From contig CAZBOZ010000010.1 in the NCBI GenBank assembly GCA_964493665.1, positions 1 through 34,138 of the forward strand: DNA of 34,138 bases, in the 5' to 3' direction. The DNA is from DAOSVX01 sp964493665 (GTDB lineage Bacteria > Bacillota_I > Bacilli_A > RF39 > UBA660). The position numbers and the translations under genes were made by a program. Numbering within the stretch: the first letter of the stretch is position 1; the number at the start of each line of letters is the position of its first letter. Below are positions 21,808-30,277 of this stretch, piece by piece. The notes below the pieces were generated by a model. The model made no database searches. It saw only the letters and a list, made by a program, of their open reading frames with translations, and was not told where the DNA came from.

Positions 21808-23892
21808 ATGATAAGTTTAGATAATTTAAATAGTAAGCAAAAAGAAGCCGTTACACACATGAGTGGCCCATGTTTAGTAGTAGCAGGAGCTGGAAGTGGC
21901 AAAACTAAGGTATTAACTACTAGAATTGCTTATTTAATTGATAAAGGAATAAAAGATTATAATATTTTAGCTATAACTTTTACTAATAAAGCTGCTAAAG
22001 AAATGAAATCGAGAGTAGAGGATTTAATTCCTAACAATTCTTCATTTATTAGTACTTTTCATTCTTTTGGAATGCGTATAATTAGAGAAAACGCTTCTTT
22101 ATTAGGATTTAACAGTAATGTTACTATCTTGGATAGTGATGATACTTTAAGTATAATTAAAAGAATTTTAAAAGAAAAAAATATAGATCCTAAAATGATT
22201 GCTCCTAATTATGTTAGAAATCGTATCAGTTTTATAAAAAATGAAAATTTATCAATTTCTGCTGTTAACTCCTTCTTTAATACTCCTATTGAAAAAAAGA
22301 TTATTGGAATATATGAGGAATATGAAAAAATCATTCATAAAAACAATTCCTTGGACTTTGATGATCTTTTATATTTACCAGTTAAACTTTTTAAAGAGAA
22401 TAAAGATATATTAGAGCATTACCAAGAAAAATATAAATATATATTAATAGATGAATACCAAGATACTAATGAAATTCAATTTGAATTAACTAAATTATTG
22501 GGTGCTAAATATCAAAATGTTTTTGTGGTGGGTGACACCGATCAGAGCATCTACGCTTTTCGTAACGCTAATTATGAAAATATTTTAAAATTTGAAAAAT
22601 ATTTTGATCACGTAAAAACAATTTTATTAGAAGAAAATTATCGTAGCACTAAAATTATCTTAAATGCTGCTAATTCAGTAATAAAAAACAATAAGAAAAG
22701 GAAAGAAAAAAATCTTTGGACTACTAATAATGAAGGCGTAAAAATAAAATATTTAAGAAGTTATGATGAGCGTCATGAAGTAACTCTTGTATTGGAAGAA
22801 ATAAATAATTTAAAATCCCTGGGTCTTAATAATAAGGATATTGCTTTATTATATAGAACTAATGCTCAAGGGAGAATTATAGAAGAGCAATTTTTAGCAA
22901 AAAATGTCCCATATAAAATAGTGGGTAGTTATTATTTCTACAATCGTAGAGAAATAAAAGATTTGATTTCCTATTTAAAATTAATATTAAATCCTTTTGA
23001 TGAAATAAGTTTAAAAAGGATAATAAATGTTCCTAAAAGAGGAATTGGTGAAAAAACAATTTCTTCTTTAGAAGAAAAGGCCAGGGAACACGATACATCT
23101 ATTTTTGAGGTAATAGATAGTAGCAAAGAACTAAAATTTAAAGAATTAATATTAGAACTTCAAAAAGATGTTTTAAATATGTCTATTACAGAGTTAATAG
23201 ATAATATATTAGAAAAAACTGGTATAAAAAATGAATTAGAACTAGATAAATCTTTAGAAAGTGATTTGAGATTAGAAAATTTAATGGAATTTAAATCTAT
23301 TACATCTTCATTTGAACAAAGTACGGGCAGTGTTAATTTAAATGATTTCTTAGAAACCATAAGCTTAGTAAGTGACATGGGCAATTATCAAAACGTTGAT
23401 GATGCTATAACTTTAATGACTCTTCATAGTGCTAAAGGATTAGAGTTTAAAGCGGTATTTTTAATGGGTATGGAAGAGGGAATATTTCCTAATGCCAATT
23501 CTTTCTTTGAAAAAGATGGTTTAGAAGAAGAAAGACGTCTTTGTTATGTAGGAATAACTAGAGCTAAAGAATATTTATATTTAACTAACGCTAAAAGAAG
23601 AATTCTTTATGGGAAAGAGTCGGTTAATCCACCAAGTAGATTTATTGATGAAATAGAGGAAAACTTAATAGAAGAAAATGTTAACAATGAATCAGGCAAA
23701 AAAATTCACAAAGAAGATTTTTATACAGAAAGTAATGATTTTAGAAAAGGAGATATAATCAACCATGAAAAATATGGTAATGGTGTAATTATTAGTATAG
23801 ATGATCGATTTATAGAAGTGGCTTTTAGTAAAGGCCATGGAATAGTTAAATTATTAAAAAATCATAAAAGCATTAAAAAAGGAGGAAAATAA
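21808..23892 (+). CDS. pcrA: ATP-dependent DNA helicase PcrA (UvrD/Rep family)
   Basis: Superfamily 1A 3'-5' helicase for repair, plasmid replication and removal of nucleoprotein blocks. The product is 694 aa with AGGAGG six bases before the ATG. Motifs in order: Walker A GAGSGKT (27-33), Ia FTNKAAKEM, II DEYQDTNE, III GDTDQSIYAFRNA, IV EENYRST, V TLHSAKGLEFKAVFL, VI EEERRLCYVGITRAKE. The C-terminal Tudor-like domain (HEKYGNGVI to the end), which binds RNA polymerase in PcrA, is present. It overlaps the nucleotidyltransferase start by one base and lies upstream of ligA, the familiar pcrA-ligA neighbourhood of Bacilli with one gene inserted. Confidence 0.96.
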   Translation: MISLDNLNSKQKEAVTHMSGPCLVVAGAGSGKTKVLTTRIAYLIDKGIKDYNILAITFTNKAAKEMKSRVEDLIPNNSSFISTFHSFGMRIIRENASLLGFNSNVTILDSDDTLSIIKRILKEKNIDPKMIAPNYVRNRISFIKNENLSISAVNSFFNTPIEKKIIGIYEEYEKIIHKNNSLDFDDLLYLPVKLFKENKDILEHYQEKYKYILIDEYQDTNEIQFELTKLLGAKYQNVFVVGDTDQSIYAFRNANYENILKFEKYFDHVKTILLEENYRSTKIILNAANSVIKNNKKRKEKNLWTTNNEGVKIKYLRSYDERHEVTLVLEEINNLKSLGLNNKDIALLYRTNAQGRIIEEQFLAKNVPYKIVGSYYFYNRREIKDLISYLKLILNPFDEISLKRIINVPKRGIGEKTISSLEEKAREHDTSIFEVIDSSKELKFKELILELQKDVLNMSITELIDNILEKTGIKNELELDKSLESDLRLENLMEFKSITSSFEQSTGSVNLNDFLETISLVSDMGNYQNVDDAITLMTLHSAKGLEFKAVFLMGMEEGIFPNANSFFEKDGLEEERRLCYVGITRAKEYLYLTNAKRRILYGKESVNPPSRFIDEIEENLIEENVNNESGKKIHKEDFYTESNDFRKGDIINHEKYGNGVIISIDDRFIEVAFSKGHGIVKLLKNHKSIKKGGK

Positions 23893-24782
23893 TGGTTTTA
23901 GTTATTATGGCTGCTGGACTAGGATCTAGATTTGGTGGGTTAAAACAAATAGAGCCAATTGGTCCTAATGGGGAATTTATTATTGATTATTCAATATATG
24001 ACGCTATTAAAGCCGGATTTAAGGAAGTAGTATTTATAATAAAAAAAGAAAATTATGAGATATTTAGAGAAACTATCGGCAAAAGAATAGAAGACAAAAT
24101 AAAAGTTACTTATGCTTTTCAAGAAATAAAAGATACACCCATTAAGGTAAACTTTGAAAGAGAAAAACCATGGGGAACAGGGCAAGCTATTTTAGTAACC
24201 AAAGATATTGTAAAAGAAAATTTTATGGTTATAAATGCTGATGATTTTTATGGTAGAGATACTTTTTTAGTTGCTTCCAAATTTTTAAAAGGCACAAATT
24301 TTAAAAAGTCAGATTTTGCTATGGTAGGATATAAAGCTGGTAATACTTTAGCCAAAAAAGGGTCAGTTAAAAGAGGGGTCTGTGAGTCAAAGGATAACTA
24401 TTTAACTAGTATAATAGAGTCTTTAGTAGAAAAAACAGATAATAAATTAGTTGCTACGCCTTTACTTGGCGGAAATTCTTTCGAAATTAAACCAACAGAT
24501 TTGGTATCAATGAATGCTTTCGCTTTTACTCCATATTTATTTAAATATTTAAAAGAGGAGTGGTTAGAATTTTTTAAAGATGAAGAAAGTTTAAAAAAAG
24601 CTGAATTTTTACTACCTTTTATTATTGAGAAACTTATTAAAGAAAATAAATGTACTATGAAAGTTTTAAAAACTAATGCTAAGTGGTATGGAATAACCTA
24701 TAAAGAAGATAAAGAAGATGTTGTGAAAGCAATAAATAGTTTAATTAAAAAAACTGAGTATCCTTTCAATTTATGGAAATAA
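23892..24782 (+). CDS. Sugar-phosphate nucleotidyltransferase family protein
   Basis: A 296-aa cytosolic NTP-transferase of the GT-A-like fold that activates sugar or polyol phosphates as nucleotide derivatives. Visible are the nucleotide-binding loop AAGLGSRFGGLKQ (7-19), PNGEFIIDYSIYDAI, PWGTGQA (93-99) and the metal-binding segment NADDFYG (115-121). The GGLKQ variant with PNGE belongs to a subfamily seen in anaerobes, distinct from GalU; the substrate is not evident, so no symbol is given. It overlaps the pcrA stop by one base (TAATG), which implies coupled expression with a helicase, an odd pairing. A terminator follows it, separating it from ligA. Confidence 0.87.
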   Translation: MVLVIMAAGLGSRFGGLKQIEPIGPNGEFIIDYSIYDAIKAGFKEVVFIIKKENYEIFRETIGKRIEDKIKVTYAFQEIKDTPIKVNFEREKPWGTGQAILVTKDIVKENFMVINADDFYGRDTFLVASKFLKGTNFKKSDFAMVGYKAGNTLAKKGSVKRGVCESKDNYLTSIIESLVEKTDNKLVATPLLGGNSFEIKPTDLVSMNAFAFTPYLFKYLKEEWLEFFKDEESLKKAEFLLPFIIEKLIKENKCTMKVLKTNAKWYGITYKEDKEDVVKAINSLIKKTEYPFNLWK

Positions 24783-24783
24783 G

Positions 24784-24805
24784 AATGGTTTTAAAAACCA
24801 TTTTT
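24784..24805 (+). terminator. Rho-independent terminator after the nucleotidyltransferase
   Basis: Stem AATGGTTT (24784-24791) and AAACCATT (24795-24802), loop TAA, then T residues to 24805. Confidence 0.7.
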
Positions 24806-24861
24806 AATTGATAAATGTGGAATAAAAGAAGCAAATATTATATAATTAAATAGGTGATATT

Positions 24862-26850
24862 ATGAATTCTAAAGATAGAATAAATGAGCTTGTTAATAAA
24901 ATAAATAACTGGAATTATGAATATTATACTATGGATAAGCCTAGTGTTTCTAATCAAGAATGGGATAGTGCCATGAGAGAGTTGAAAACATTAGAAGCAA
25001 AATATCCTGAATATATTAGAACTGACTCACCAACTAGAAGAGTAGGAGATGTTATTTTAGAAAAGTTTAACAAGGTTAAACACAAAATCCCCCTTTTTAG
25101 TTTAGAAGATGTTTTTAGTAAAGAAGAAATTATTGATTTTGATAAAAGAATAAAAAAGGAAATAGATAGTACATCTTATGTTTGTGAGCTTAAAATAGAT
25201 GGTTTATCCATATCACTTAGCTATGAAAAGGGTCTTTTAGTTAAAGGAGCGACTCGTGGTGATGGGACCATTGGCGAAGATATTACCGAAAATGTAAAAA
25301 CCATAAAAACCATTCCCTTAAAATTAAATGAACCAGTTGATATTGAGGTTCGTGGGGAAATATATATGAGTAAAAAGTCTTTGGTAGAGGTAAATAAATT
25401 AAGAGCCAAAGATGGGTTGGAACTACTAAAAAATTCTCGTAATGCTGCGGCTGGAAGTGTTAGAAATTTAGATACAAGAATAACTGCTTCTCGTAAATTA
25501 GATTGTTTTATTTATCATTTGCCAGATCCAGAGGATTATGGCTTAAAAACCCATTTTGAGGCTTTAGGCTATATGAAAAAACTAGGGTTTAATATAAATG
25601 ATAATAATAAATTGGTTTATGATATAAAAGAAATTTTATCTTTTATCGATTATCAAGCTGATAATCGCCAATCTTTACCATATGACATAGATGGAATTGT
25701 TATAAAAGTTAATGATATTAATAATCAAAGAAAACTTGGGTATACTGCTAAGTATCCTAAGTGGGCAGTTGCCTATAAATTTCCGGCTGAAGAAATTTTA
25801 ACTAAATTAGAAAATATTGTTTTTACAGTTGGAAGAACCGGTCAAATAACTCCTAATGCAGTATTATCGCCAGTATTAATTCAAGGCTCTACTGTAAGAA
25901 GAGCAACTCTCCATAATGAAGATTATATATTAGATAGAGACATTAAAATAGGTGATATAGTATCTATAATAAAAGCTGGTGATGTTATACCAGCTGTTTT
26001 GGGGCCAGTTAAAGAAAGAAGGACAAGCAACGAAATTCCTTTCAAAATGATTAATAAGTGCCCTATATGTGGGACCAAGCTAGAAAAAAAACCTGGCCAA
26101 GTGGATTACTTTTGTTTAAACTCCAAATGCCCAGCGAGAAATATTGAATCTCTTATTCATTTCGCCAGCCGTGAAGCAATGAATATAGAAGGCTTAGGAG
26201 AAAGAATAATCGAAGATTTTTATAATATGGGATATATAAAATCAATAGTAGATATATACCATTTAGATAATGAAAAAGAAGAATTAATGGAGCTAGAAGG
26301 ATTTGGATTCAAAAGTGTTAATAATTTATTAGAAAGTATTGAAAATAGTAAAACCAAGTCTTTAGAGAAACTTTTATTTGCTTTAGGAATAGAAGGCATA
26401 GGATCTAAAACTGCTAAAGTATTAGCTAAAAAATATAAAAAATTAGATAATTTAATGAAGGCCAACATAGAAGAATTAAATGCAATATATGATATAGGAC
26501 TTGTTTTAGCTAATAATATTTATAATTATTTTAATAATGAAAAGAACATTGAAATAATTGAAAAATTAAGAGACTTAGGCTTAAATTTTAATTACATTGG
26601 TAGTGACTTAGTAGAAAATGAAAATTTAACTAATAAAAGATTTGTCATAACAGGAACCATTTCATTTATAAAAAGAGAAGAACTAAAAGAAATAATTGAA
26701 AATAGTGGTGGCTTTGTTACTGAATCGGTAACATCTAAGACAGATGTTCTAATAGTTGGTGATACTCCAGGCAGTAAATTAGAGAAAGCTATAAAGCTAA
26801 ATGTTGAAGTATGGGATGAGGAAAAACTAAGAGCTAAATTAAGTTTATAA
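24862..26850 (+). CDS. ligA: NAD+-dependent DNA ligase LigA
   Basis: Essential replicative ligase that joins Okazaki fragments using NAD+. The 662-aa product is full length. Domain Ia (YYTMDKPSVSNQEWD, ~21-35), adenylation domain with K111 in ELKIDG, ADVRGEIYM-like motif (VDIEVRGEIYM), OB fold (TVGRTGQITPNAVLSPV), a four-Cys zinc finger (CPICG ... CLNSKCPARN, ~397-424), helix-hairpin-helix repeats (~430-580) and a C-terminal BRCT domain (~585-662, NKRFVITGTI). AGGTGA lies four bases before the ATG. A TATAAT at 24841-24846 may be its -10, but no good -35 accompanies it. No terminator is apparent before the next promoter. Confidence 0.97.
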   Translation: MNSKDRINELVNKINNWNYEYYTMDKPSVSNQEWDSAMRELKTLEAKYPEYIRTDSPTRRVGDVILEKFNKVKHKIPLFSLEDVFSKEEIIDFDKRIKKEIDSTSYVCELKIDGLSISLSYEKGLLVKGATRGDGTIGEDITENVKTIKTIPLKLNEPVDIEVRGEIYMSKKSLVEVNKLRAKDGLELLKNSRNAAAGSVRNLDTRITASRKLDCFIYHLPDPEDYGLKTHFEALGYMKKLGFNINDNNKLVYDIKEILSFIDYQADNRQSLPYDIDGIVIKVNDINNQRKLGYTAKYPKWAVAYKFPAEEILTKLENIVFTVGRTGQITPNAVLSPVLIQGSTVRRATLHNEDYILDRDIKIGDIVSIIKAGDVIPAVLGPVKERRTSNEIPFKMINKCPICGTKLEKKPGQVDYFCLNSKCPARNIESLIHFASREAMNIEGLGERIIEDFYNMGYIKSIVDIYHLDNEKEELMELEGFGFKSVNNLLESIENSKTKSLEKLLFALGIEGIGSKTAKVLAKKYKKLDNLMKANIEELNAIYDIGLVLANNIYNYFNNEKNIEIIEKLRDLGLNFNYIGSDLVENENLTNKRFVITGTISFIKREELKEIIENSGGFVTESVTSKTDVLIVGDTPGSKLEKAIKLNVEVWDEEKLRAKLSL

Positions 26851-26851
26851 A

Positions 26852-26880
26852 TTGCCTATAACTATATTATGTAGTATAAT
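26852..26880 (+). promoter_or_regulatory. Sigma-A promoter of the GGDEF-receptor operon
   Basis: TTGCCT (26852-26857), 17-bp spacer, perfect TATAAT (26875-26880). It begins directly after the ligA stop. Predicted start ~26887. Confidence 0.8.
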
Positions 26881-26895
26881 TAAAATTACTAAAAA

Positions 26896-26903
26896 AGAGG
26901 TGA
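26896..26903 (+). promoter_or_regulatory. Ribosome-binding site supporting the TTG start at 26909
   Basis: AGAGGTGA, five bases before TTG 26909. Any start further upstream would lie before the predicted transcription start (~26887), and no ATG lies near the site. Confidence 0.75.
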
Positions 26904-26908
26904 ACCGA

Positions 26909-27376
26909 TTGAAAAAGTTCTTAAAAGAAAATCGTATATTTGTTATTTTAATGAGTATCGTGTTAGTCTGTATAGTGGTTATAACCTCTTTGTTATTGGT
27001 ATATTTTTATACTGGTAATTCTAAAGATAAATATGGTAATAGATTAGCAAACATAGCTGATTTGAAAATAACGTCTAGTGCTAAAGAAACTATCATCAAT
27101 AGTATAAAAGAAGATGATAAAGTTAAAGAAGTTAGCATTGATATTTATGGCAAAATTGTTTATCTTAACGTAACTTTTGAAGAAGGGACTGCATTAGATG
27201 TGGCTGAAAGCAAAGCTTTAGCGTTTTTAGAAAATTTCACTGAAGAAGAACTACTTGCTTATGATTTTCAAATAAGCTTAGAAGAAACTTCAGAAGACGG
27301 TTATTTAATCAGCGGAGCAAAAAATAATGGCTCTTCTATAATTGTTTGGAATAATAATAGAATTAGTGAGGAATAA
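26909..27376 (+). CDS. Small membrane-anchored protein, unknown function
   Basis: A 155-aa protein starting at TTG 26909 (reads KKFLKENRIF after the start). One TM helix (~10-34, FVILMSIVLVCIVVITSLLLVY) is followed by an extracytoplasmic domain of ~115 residues with an alternating helix/strand pattern (SAKETIINSIKED, then VKEVSIDIYGKIVYLNVTF), perhaps a small ferredoxin-like alpha/beta fold. I recognise no family. It is the first gene of a three-gene operon; the next ATG is 2 bp after its stop, with GAGGAAT as ribosome-binding site. Its outside location, together with the receptor encoded next, suggests a sensory or envelope role, which is inference. Confidence 0.78.
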   Translation: MKKFLKENRIFVILMSIVLVCIVVITSLLLVYFYTGNSKDKYGNRLANIADLKITSSAKETIINSIKEDDKVKEVSIDIYGKIVYLNVTFEEGTALDVAESKALAFLENFTEEELLAYDFQISLEETSEDGYLISGAKNNGSSIIVWNNNRISEE

Positions 27377-27378
27377 TT

Positions 27379-29397
27379 ATGAAAAATGGCAGGAAATTTG
27401 TATGGATAGGAATAACTGTAGCTTTTTTAATTGCTATAGGTATTTTCCTTTATATGACTTTAAAAGATCCTAATCGTTTAACTATTATTGAAAAAGAATG
27501 GATAAATAAAAACAACAAATCAGTAATAAATATTGCTGTTGTTAATGATATAAATAATTTTGGCAAAGATGGTAATGGAGTTTATTTTGAATTTTTAGAA
27601 GATTTTTCCAAAGAATATGATTTCACTATAAATCCAGTACCTTTTTCTTTTGGTAGTGATCCAGAAGGATTAAGCCTTTCAATTAAATATCAATTAGAAA
27701 AGACTGATAAAGTTTTCTATCAAGATCATTATGTGCTGGTAAGTAAAAACGACGAGACTTTTACTAATTTAGATTCTTTAAGTTCTAGTAAAATAGCTGT
27801 ATTAAATAGTGATGCTGACCAAATAAATGAATATATCCCTGGTTTAACTTTAACTACTTATGATAATCGAGTTACTTTAATGGATGATTTAGCGTCTAAT
27901 AATGAAATAAAATATGCTTTAGTTTCTCTAAATATGTTTATTGATCAAATTTTAGCTAATAATTATTATATTTTATACCATTTTAGCCAAATCCCTATTT
28001 ATTATACTTTGTCTTTTCCGGCAAATGATACATTTAAGTCAGTAATAACCAAGTATGCTAATAGTTGGCTAAAAAGTAACTTTATAGAAAGCTATAATGA
28101 TAATAACTTAAATTTATTTGCAGAGAACTTAGATATTCAAAAGAAAGATCAGGATATATTGACTAGCAAAGTATATAATTATGGAGCAACATTAAGCGTC
28201 CCTTTTGAAACTATTTCATCTGATAACTTTGGTGGAATTGCTAGTTTTTATCTTGAGAAGTTTAATGAATTTAGTGGAGTAGAGTTTAAATATATTGATT
28301 ATAAAAAACCAAGTAATTTATCAAAAGCAATAAAAAATAATAGTATTGATTTATATTTTAGCTATCAAAATATAAATAGTTCATATAGCGAAGTAAAAAC
28401 ATTAATGAATGCTCAAATTGCTGTTATTGCTCCTATTGATAATTATATTTCGATAGATTCTTTTGAATCATTAAAAAATAAAACTGTTTATGTTTTAGAA
28501 AACAGCAATATTTATTACTATTTAAACAACATTTCGGGCATAACCTTAAAAATTTATTTTAGTGATTTAGAACTTTTAAAATTAAAAAACAAAGATGTTT
28601 TGATTGCTATGGATAATAGAGCTTTTAATTACTATGTTAATCATGGTTTAGAAAAATTTTCTTTAAGATATGTTAAAACGGTTGCTAGTCCATATGTATT
28701 TAAGCTAAATGGTGACGCTACGCTAAATAAATTGCTTTCTAAATATATTAGTTTCATAGATCCAAAAGAAGCTGAAAATCATGGCTTCGAAAGTTTCTTA
28801 AAGGTTAGAAGAAATGGCATATTACTTTCTAATGTAGCTATTTATTCATTAGCATTTATAACATTAGGAGTTGTAATATTAATATTAATTCTAAGATCAA
28901 GAAGAAAAATAAAAATTAATATAAAAATCAATAAAGAAGATAGAGCAAAATATATTGATGTTTTAACTTCTTTAAAAAATAGAAATTATTTATCTGATAA
29001 TATTGAAAATTGGAACAAAAACACTATATATCCTCAAGCGGCTGTAGTAATTGATTTAAACAATGTTAAATATATAAATGATACATTTGGTACCGCCGAA
29101 GGTGATAAGCAGATTAAATCCGCTGCAAATGTTTTAATTAAAATTCAACCAGATAATAGCGATATTATTAGGACTGATGGTAATGAATACTTAGTTTATT
29201 TAGTTGGCTATGAAGAGAAAAGAGTTGTAAGCTACATTCGTAAGCTTTATAAAGAACTTAATAATTTGCCACATAAATTTGGCGCAGCTATTGGTTATAG
29301 TATGCGTACTGATGATTTAAAGACAATAGATGATGCAGTTAATGAAGCGACTTTAGATATGAGAAGTAAAAAAGAAAGCCGAGAATCAAACGTATGA
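27379..29397 (+). CDS. Solute-binding receptor with degenerate GGDEF domain
   Basis: A 672-aa membrane receptor. TM1 (~8-27) is followed by a large extracytoplasmic region holding two periplasmic-binding-protein-like (SBP_bac_3-type) segments: ~48-245 (INIAVVNDINNF) and ~265-475 (SNLSKAIKNNSIDLYFSY). TM2 (~484-505) and a basic linker lead to a C-terminal GGDEF domain (~520-665). That domain keeps the fold landmarks DLNNVKYINDTFG and GD (575-576), but the signature reads DGNEY (600-604) instead of GG(D/E)EF. The metal-binding third residue is Asn, so diguanylate cyclase activity is doubtful; a binding or signalling role is more likely. Its stop overlaps the next start (ATGA). Confidence 0.85.
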   Translation: MKNGRKFVWIGITVAFLIAIGIFLYMTLKDPNRLTIIEKEWINKNNKSVINIAVVNDINNFGKDGNGVYFEFLEDFSKEYDFTINPVPFSFGSDPEGLSLSIKYQLEKTDKVFYQDHYVLVSKNDETFTNLDSLSSSKIAVLNSDADQINEYIPGLTLTTYDNRVTLMDDLASNNEIKYALVSLNMFIDQILANNYYILYHFSQIPIYYTLSFPANDTFKSVITKYANSWLKSNFIESYNDNNLNLFAENLDIQKKDQDILTSKVYNYGATLSVPFETISSDNFGGIASFYLEKFNEFSGVEFKYIDYKKPSNLSKAIKNNSIDLYFSYQNINSSYSEVKTLMNAQIAVIAPIDNYISIDSFESLKNKTVYVLENSNIYYYLNNISGITLKIYFSDLELLKLKNKDVLIAMDNRAFNYYVNHGLEKFSLRYVKTVASPYVFKLNGDATLNKLLSKYISFIDPKEAENHGFESFLKVRRNGILLSNVAIYSLAFITLGVVILILILRSRRKIKINIKINKEDRAKYIDVLTSLKNRNYLSDNIENWNKNTIYPQAAVVIDLNNVKYINDTFGTAEGDKQIKSAANVLIKIQPDNSDIIRTDGNEYLVYLVGYEEKRVVSYIRKLYKELNNLPHKFGAAIGYSMRTDDLKTIDDAVNEATLDMRSKKESRESNV

Positions 29398-30242
29398 AAT
29401 TAAAGAAAAAAGCAAAAGGGTTTTGTGATCATTTTTTAAAAATAATTAAAAGGCCTGAAATGTCAATCTTACCCGGCCAATTGGCTTTTTTCTTTGTGCT
29501 ATCAGTAGTTCCTATAATAACTTTAATAGGTTATGGAGTTACTTTTTTACATTTACCAACAACTATTATTAATAATTTTATTGCTAATACATTTTCTAGT
29601 AAAGTGGCTGATTTAATTATTCCTAGTTTAGGCAATGCTTCTTTTAGCTTAACCTTTGCAATTCTAACTATTACTTGTATCTTTATAGCTTCTAATGGTT
29701 GCAAATCATTAATATTAACTTCTAATGCTATATATGGCATAAAAAATAAAAACAAAATAAAGATAAGAATAAAAGCAATAATAATGGCTATTATTATTGT
29801 TTTACTACTATTATTTATGATATTAGTTCCTTTATTAGGAGCCAAAATCTTACAAATAATTGAAAATAATAATGTAGATTATAATCTTTTAAAAACAATC
29901 AAACTATTAGTATCGGTTTTAAAATGGCCTCTTACTTGGTTTATTTTATTTATCTTTATTAAAATTCTTTATACTATGGCTCCCGATAAAGAAATTCCTA
30001 GCGTTAGCGTTAATTTAGGATCAATATTTACTTCCTTGGGATGGGCTTTATCAACTTCTGTTTATTCATATTATATAAGTAATTTCGCTCGCTATGATAT
30101 TGTTTTTGCGGGCTTGTCTAATATAGTTATTTTAATGTTATGGGTTTATTTATTAGCAACTATCTTTGTAGTAGGGCTAGCTTTTAATTTTAAAAAAGAG
30201 CAAGAACTTACTAAAACAGGAGTTATCAGTGTAGTAAAATAA
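29394..30242 (+). CDS. YihY/BrkB family integral membrane protein
   Basis: A 282-aa inner membrane protein with about six TM helices (~28-48, 85-105, 125-150, 170-192, 207-225, 240-265). Family signatures are the N-terminal GQLAFFFVLSVVPIITL and the C-terminal YTMAPDKE, with YYISNFARYD and GLSNIVILMLWVYL. The YihY family is widespread; it was once mislabelled ribonuclease BN, and its function is unsettled. The length is typical. The ATG overlaps the preceding TGA, so it is translationally coupled to the GGDEF receptor and ends that operon. No obvious terminator follows; a TATAAT at 30254-30259 may serve the next gene. Confidence 0.92.
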   Translation: MKLKKKAKGFCDHFLKIIKRPEMSILPGQLAFFFVLSVVPIITLIGYGVTFLHLPTTIINNFIANTFSSKVADLIIPSLGNASFSLTFAILTITCIFIASNGCKSLILTSNAIYGIKNKNKIKIRIKAIIMAIIIVLLLLFMILVPLLGAKILQIIENNNVDYNLLKTIKLLVSVLKWPLTWFILFIFIKILYTMAPDKEIPSVSVNLGSIFTSLGWALSTSVYSYYISNFARYDIVFAGLSNIVILMLWVYLLATIFVVGLAFNFKKEQELTKTGVISVVK

Positions 30243-30277
30243 TAATACTATAGTATAATATTAATGATGGTGATTAT

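Noticed and set aside
29531..29845. Minus-strand open frame inside the YihY gene
   Set aside because: It is a shadow of a hydrophobic coding region, without ribosome-binding site or promoter. Other antisense frames in pcrA, ligA, the coiled-coil genes and cdaR neighbours were rejected for the same reason.
30245..30259. Palindrome ATACTATAGTAT with overlapping TATAAT as operator/promoter of the LTA-synthase-like gene
   Set aside because: No acceptable -35 and no TGN; the short AT palindrome is likely chance, although a weak promoter remains possible.
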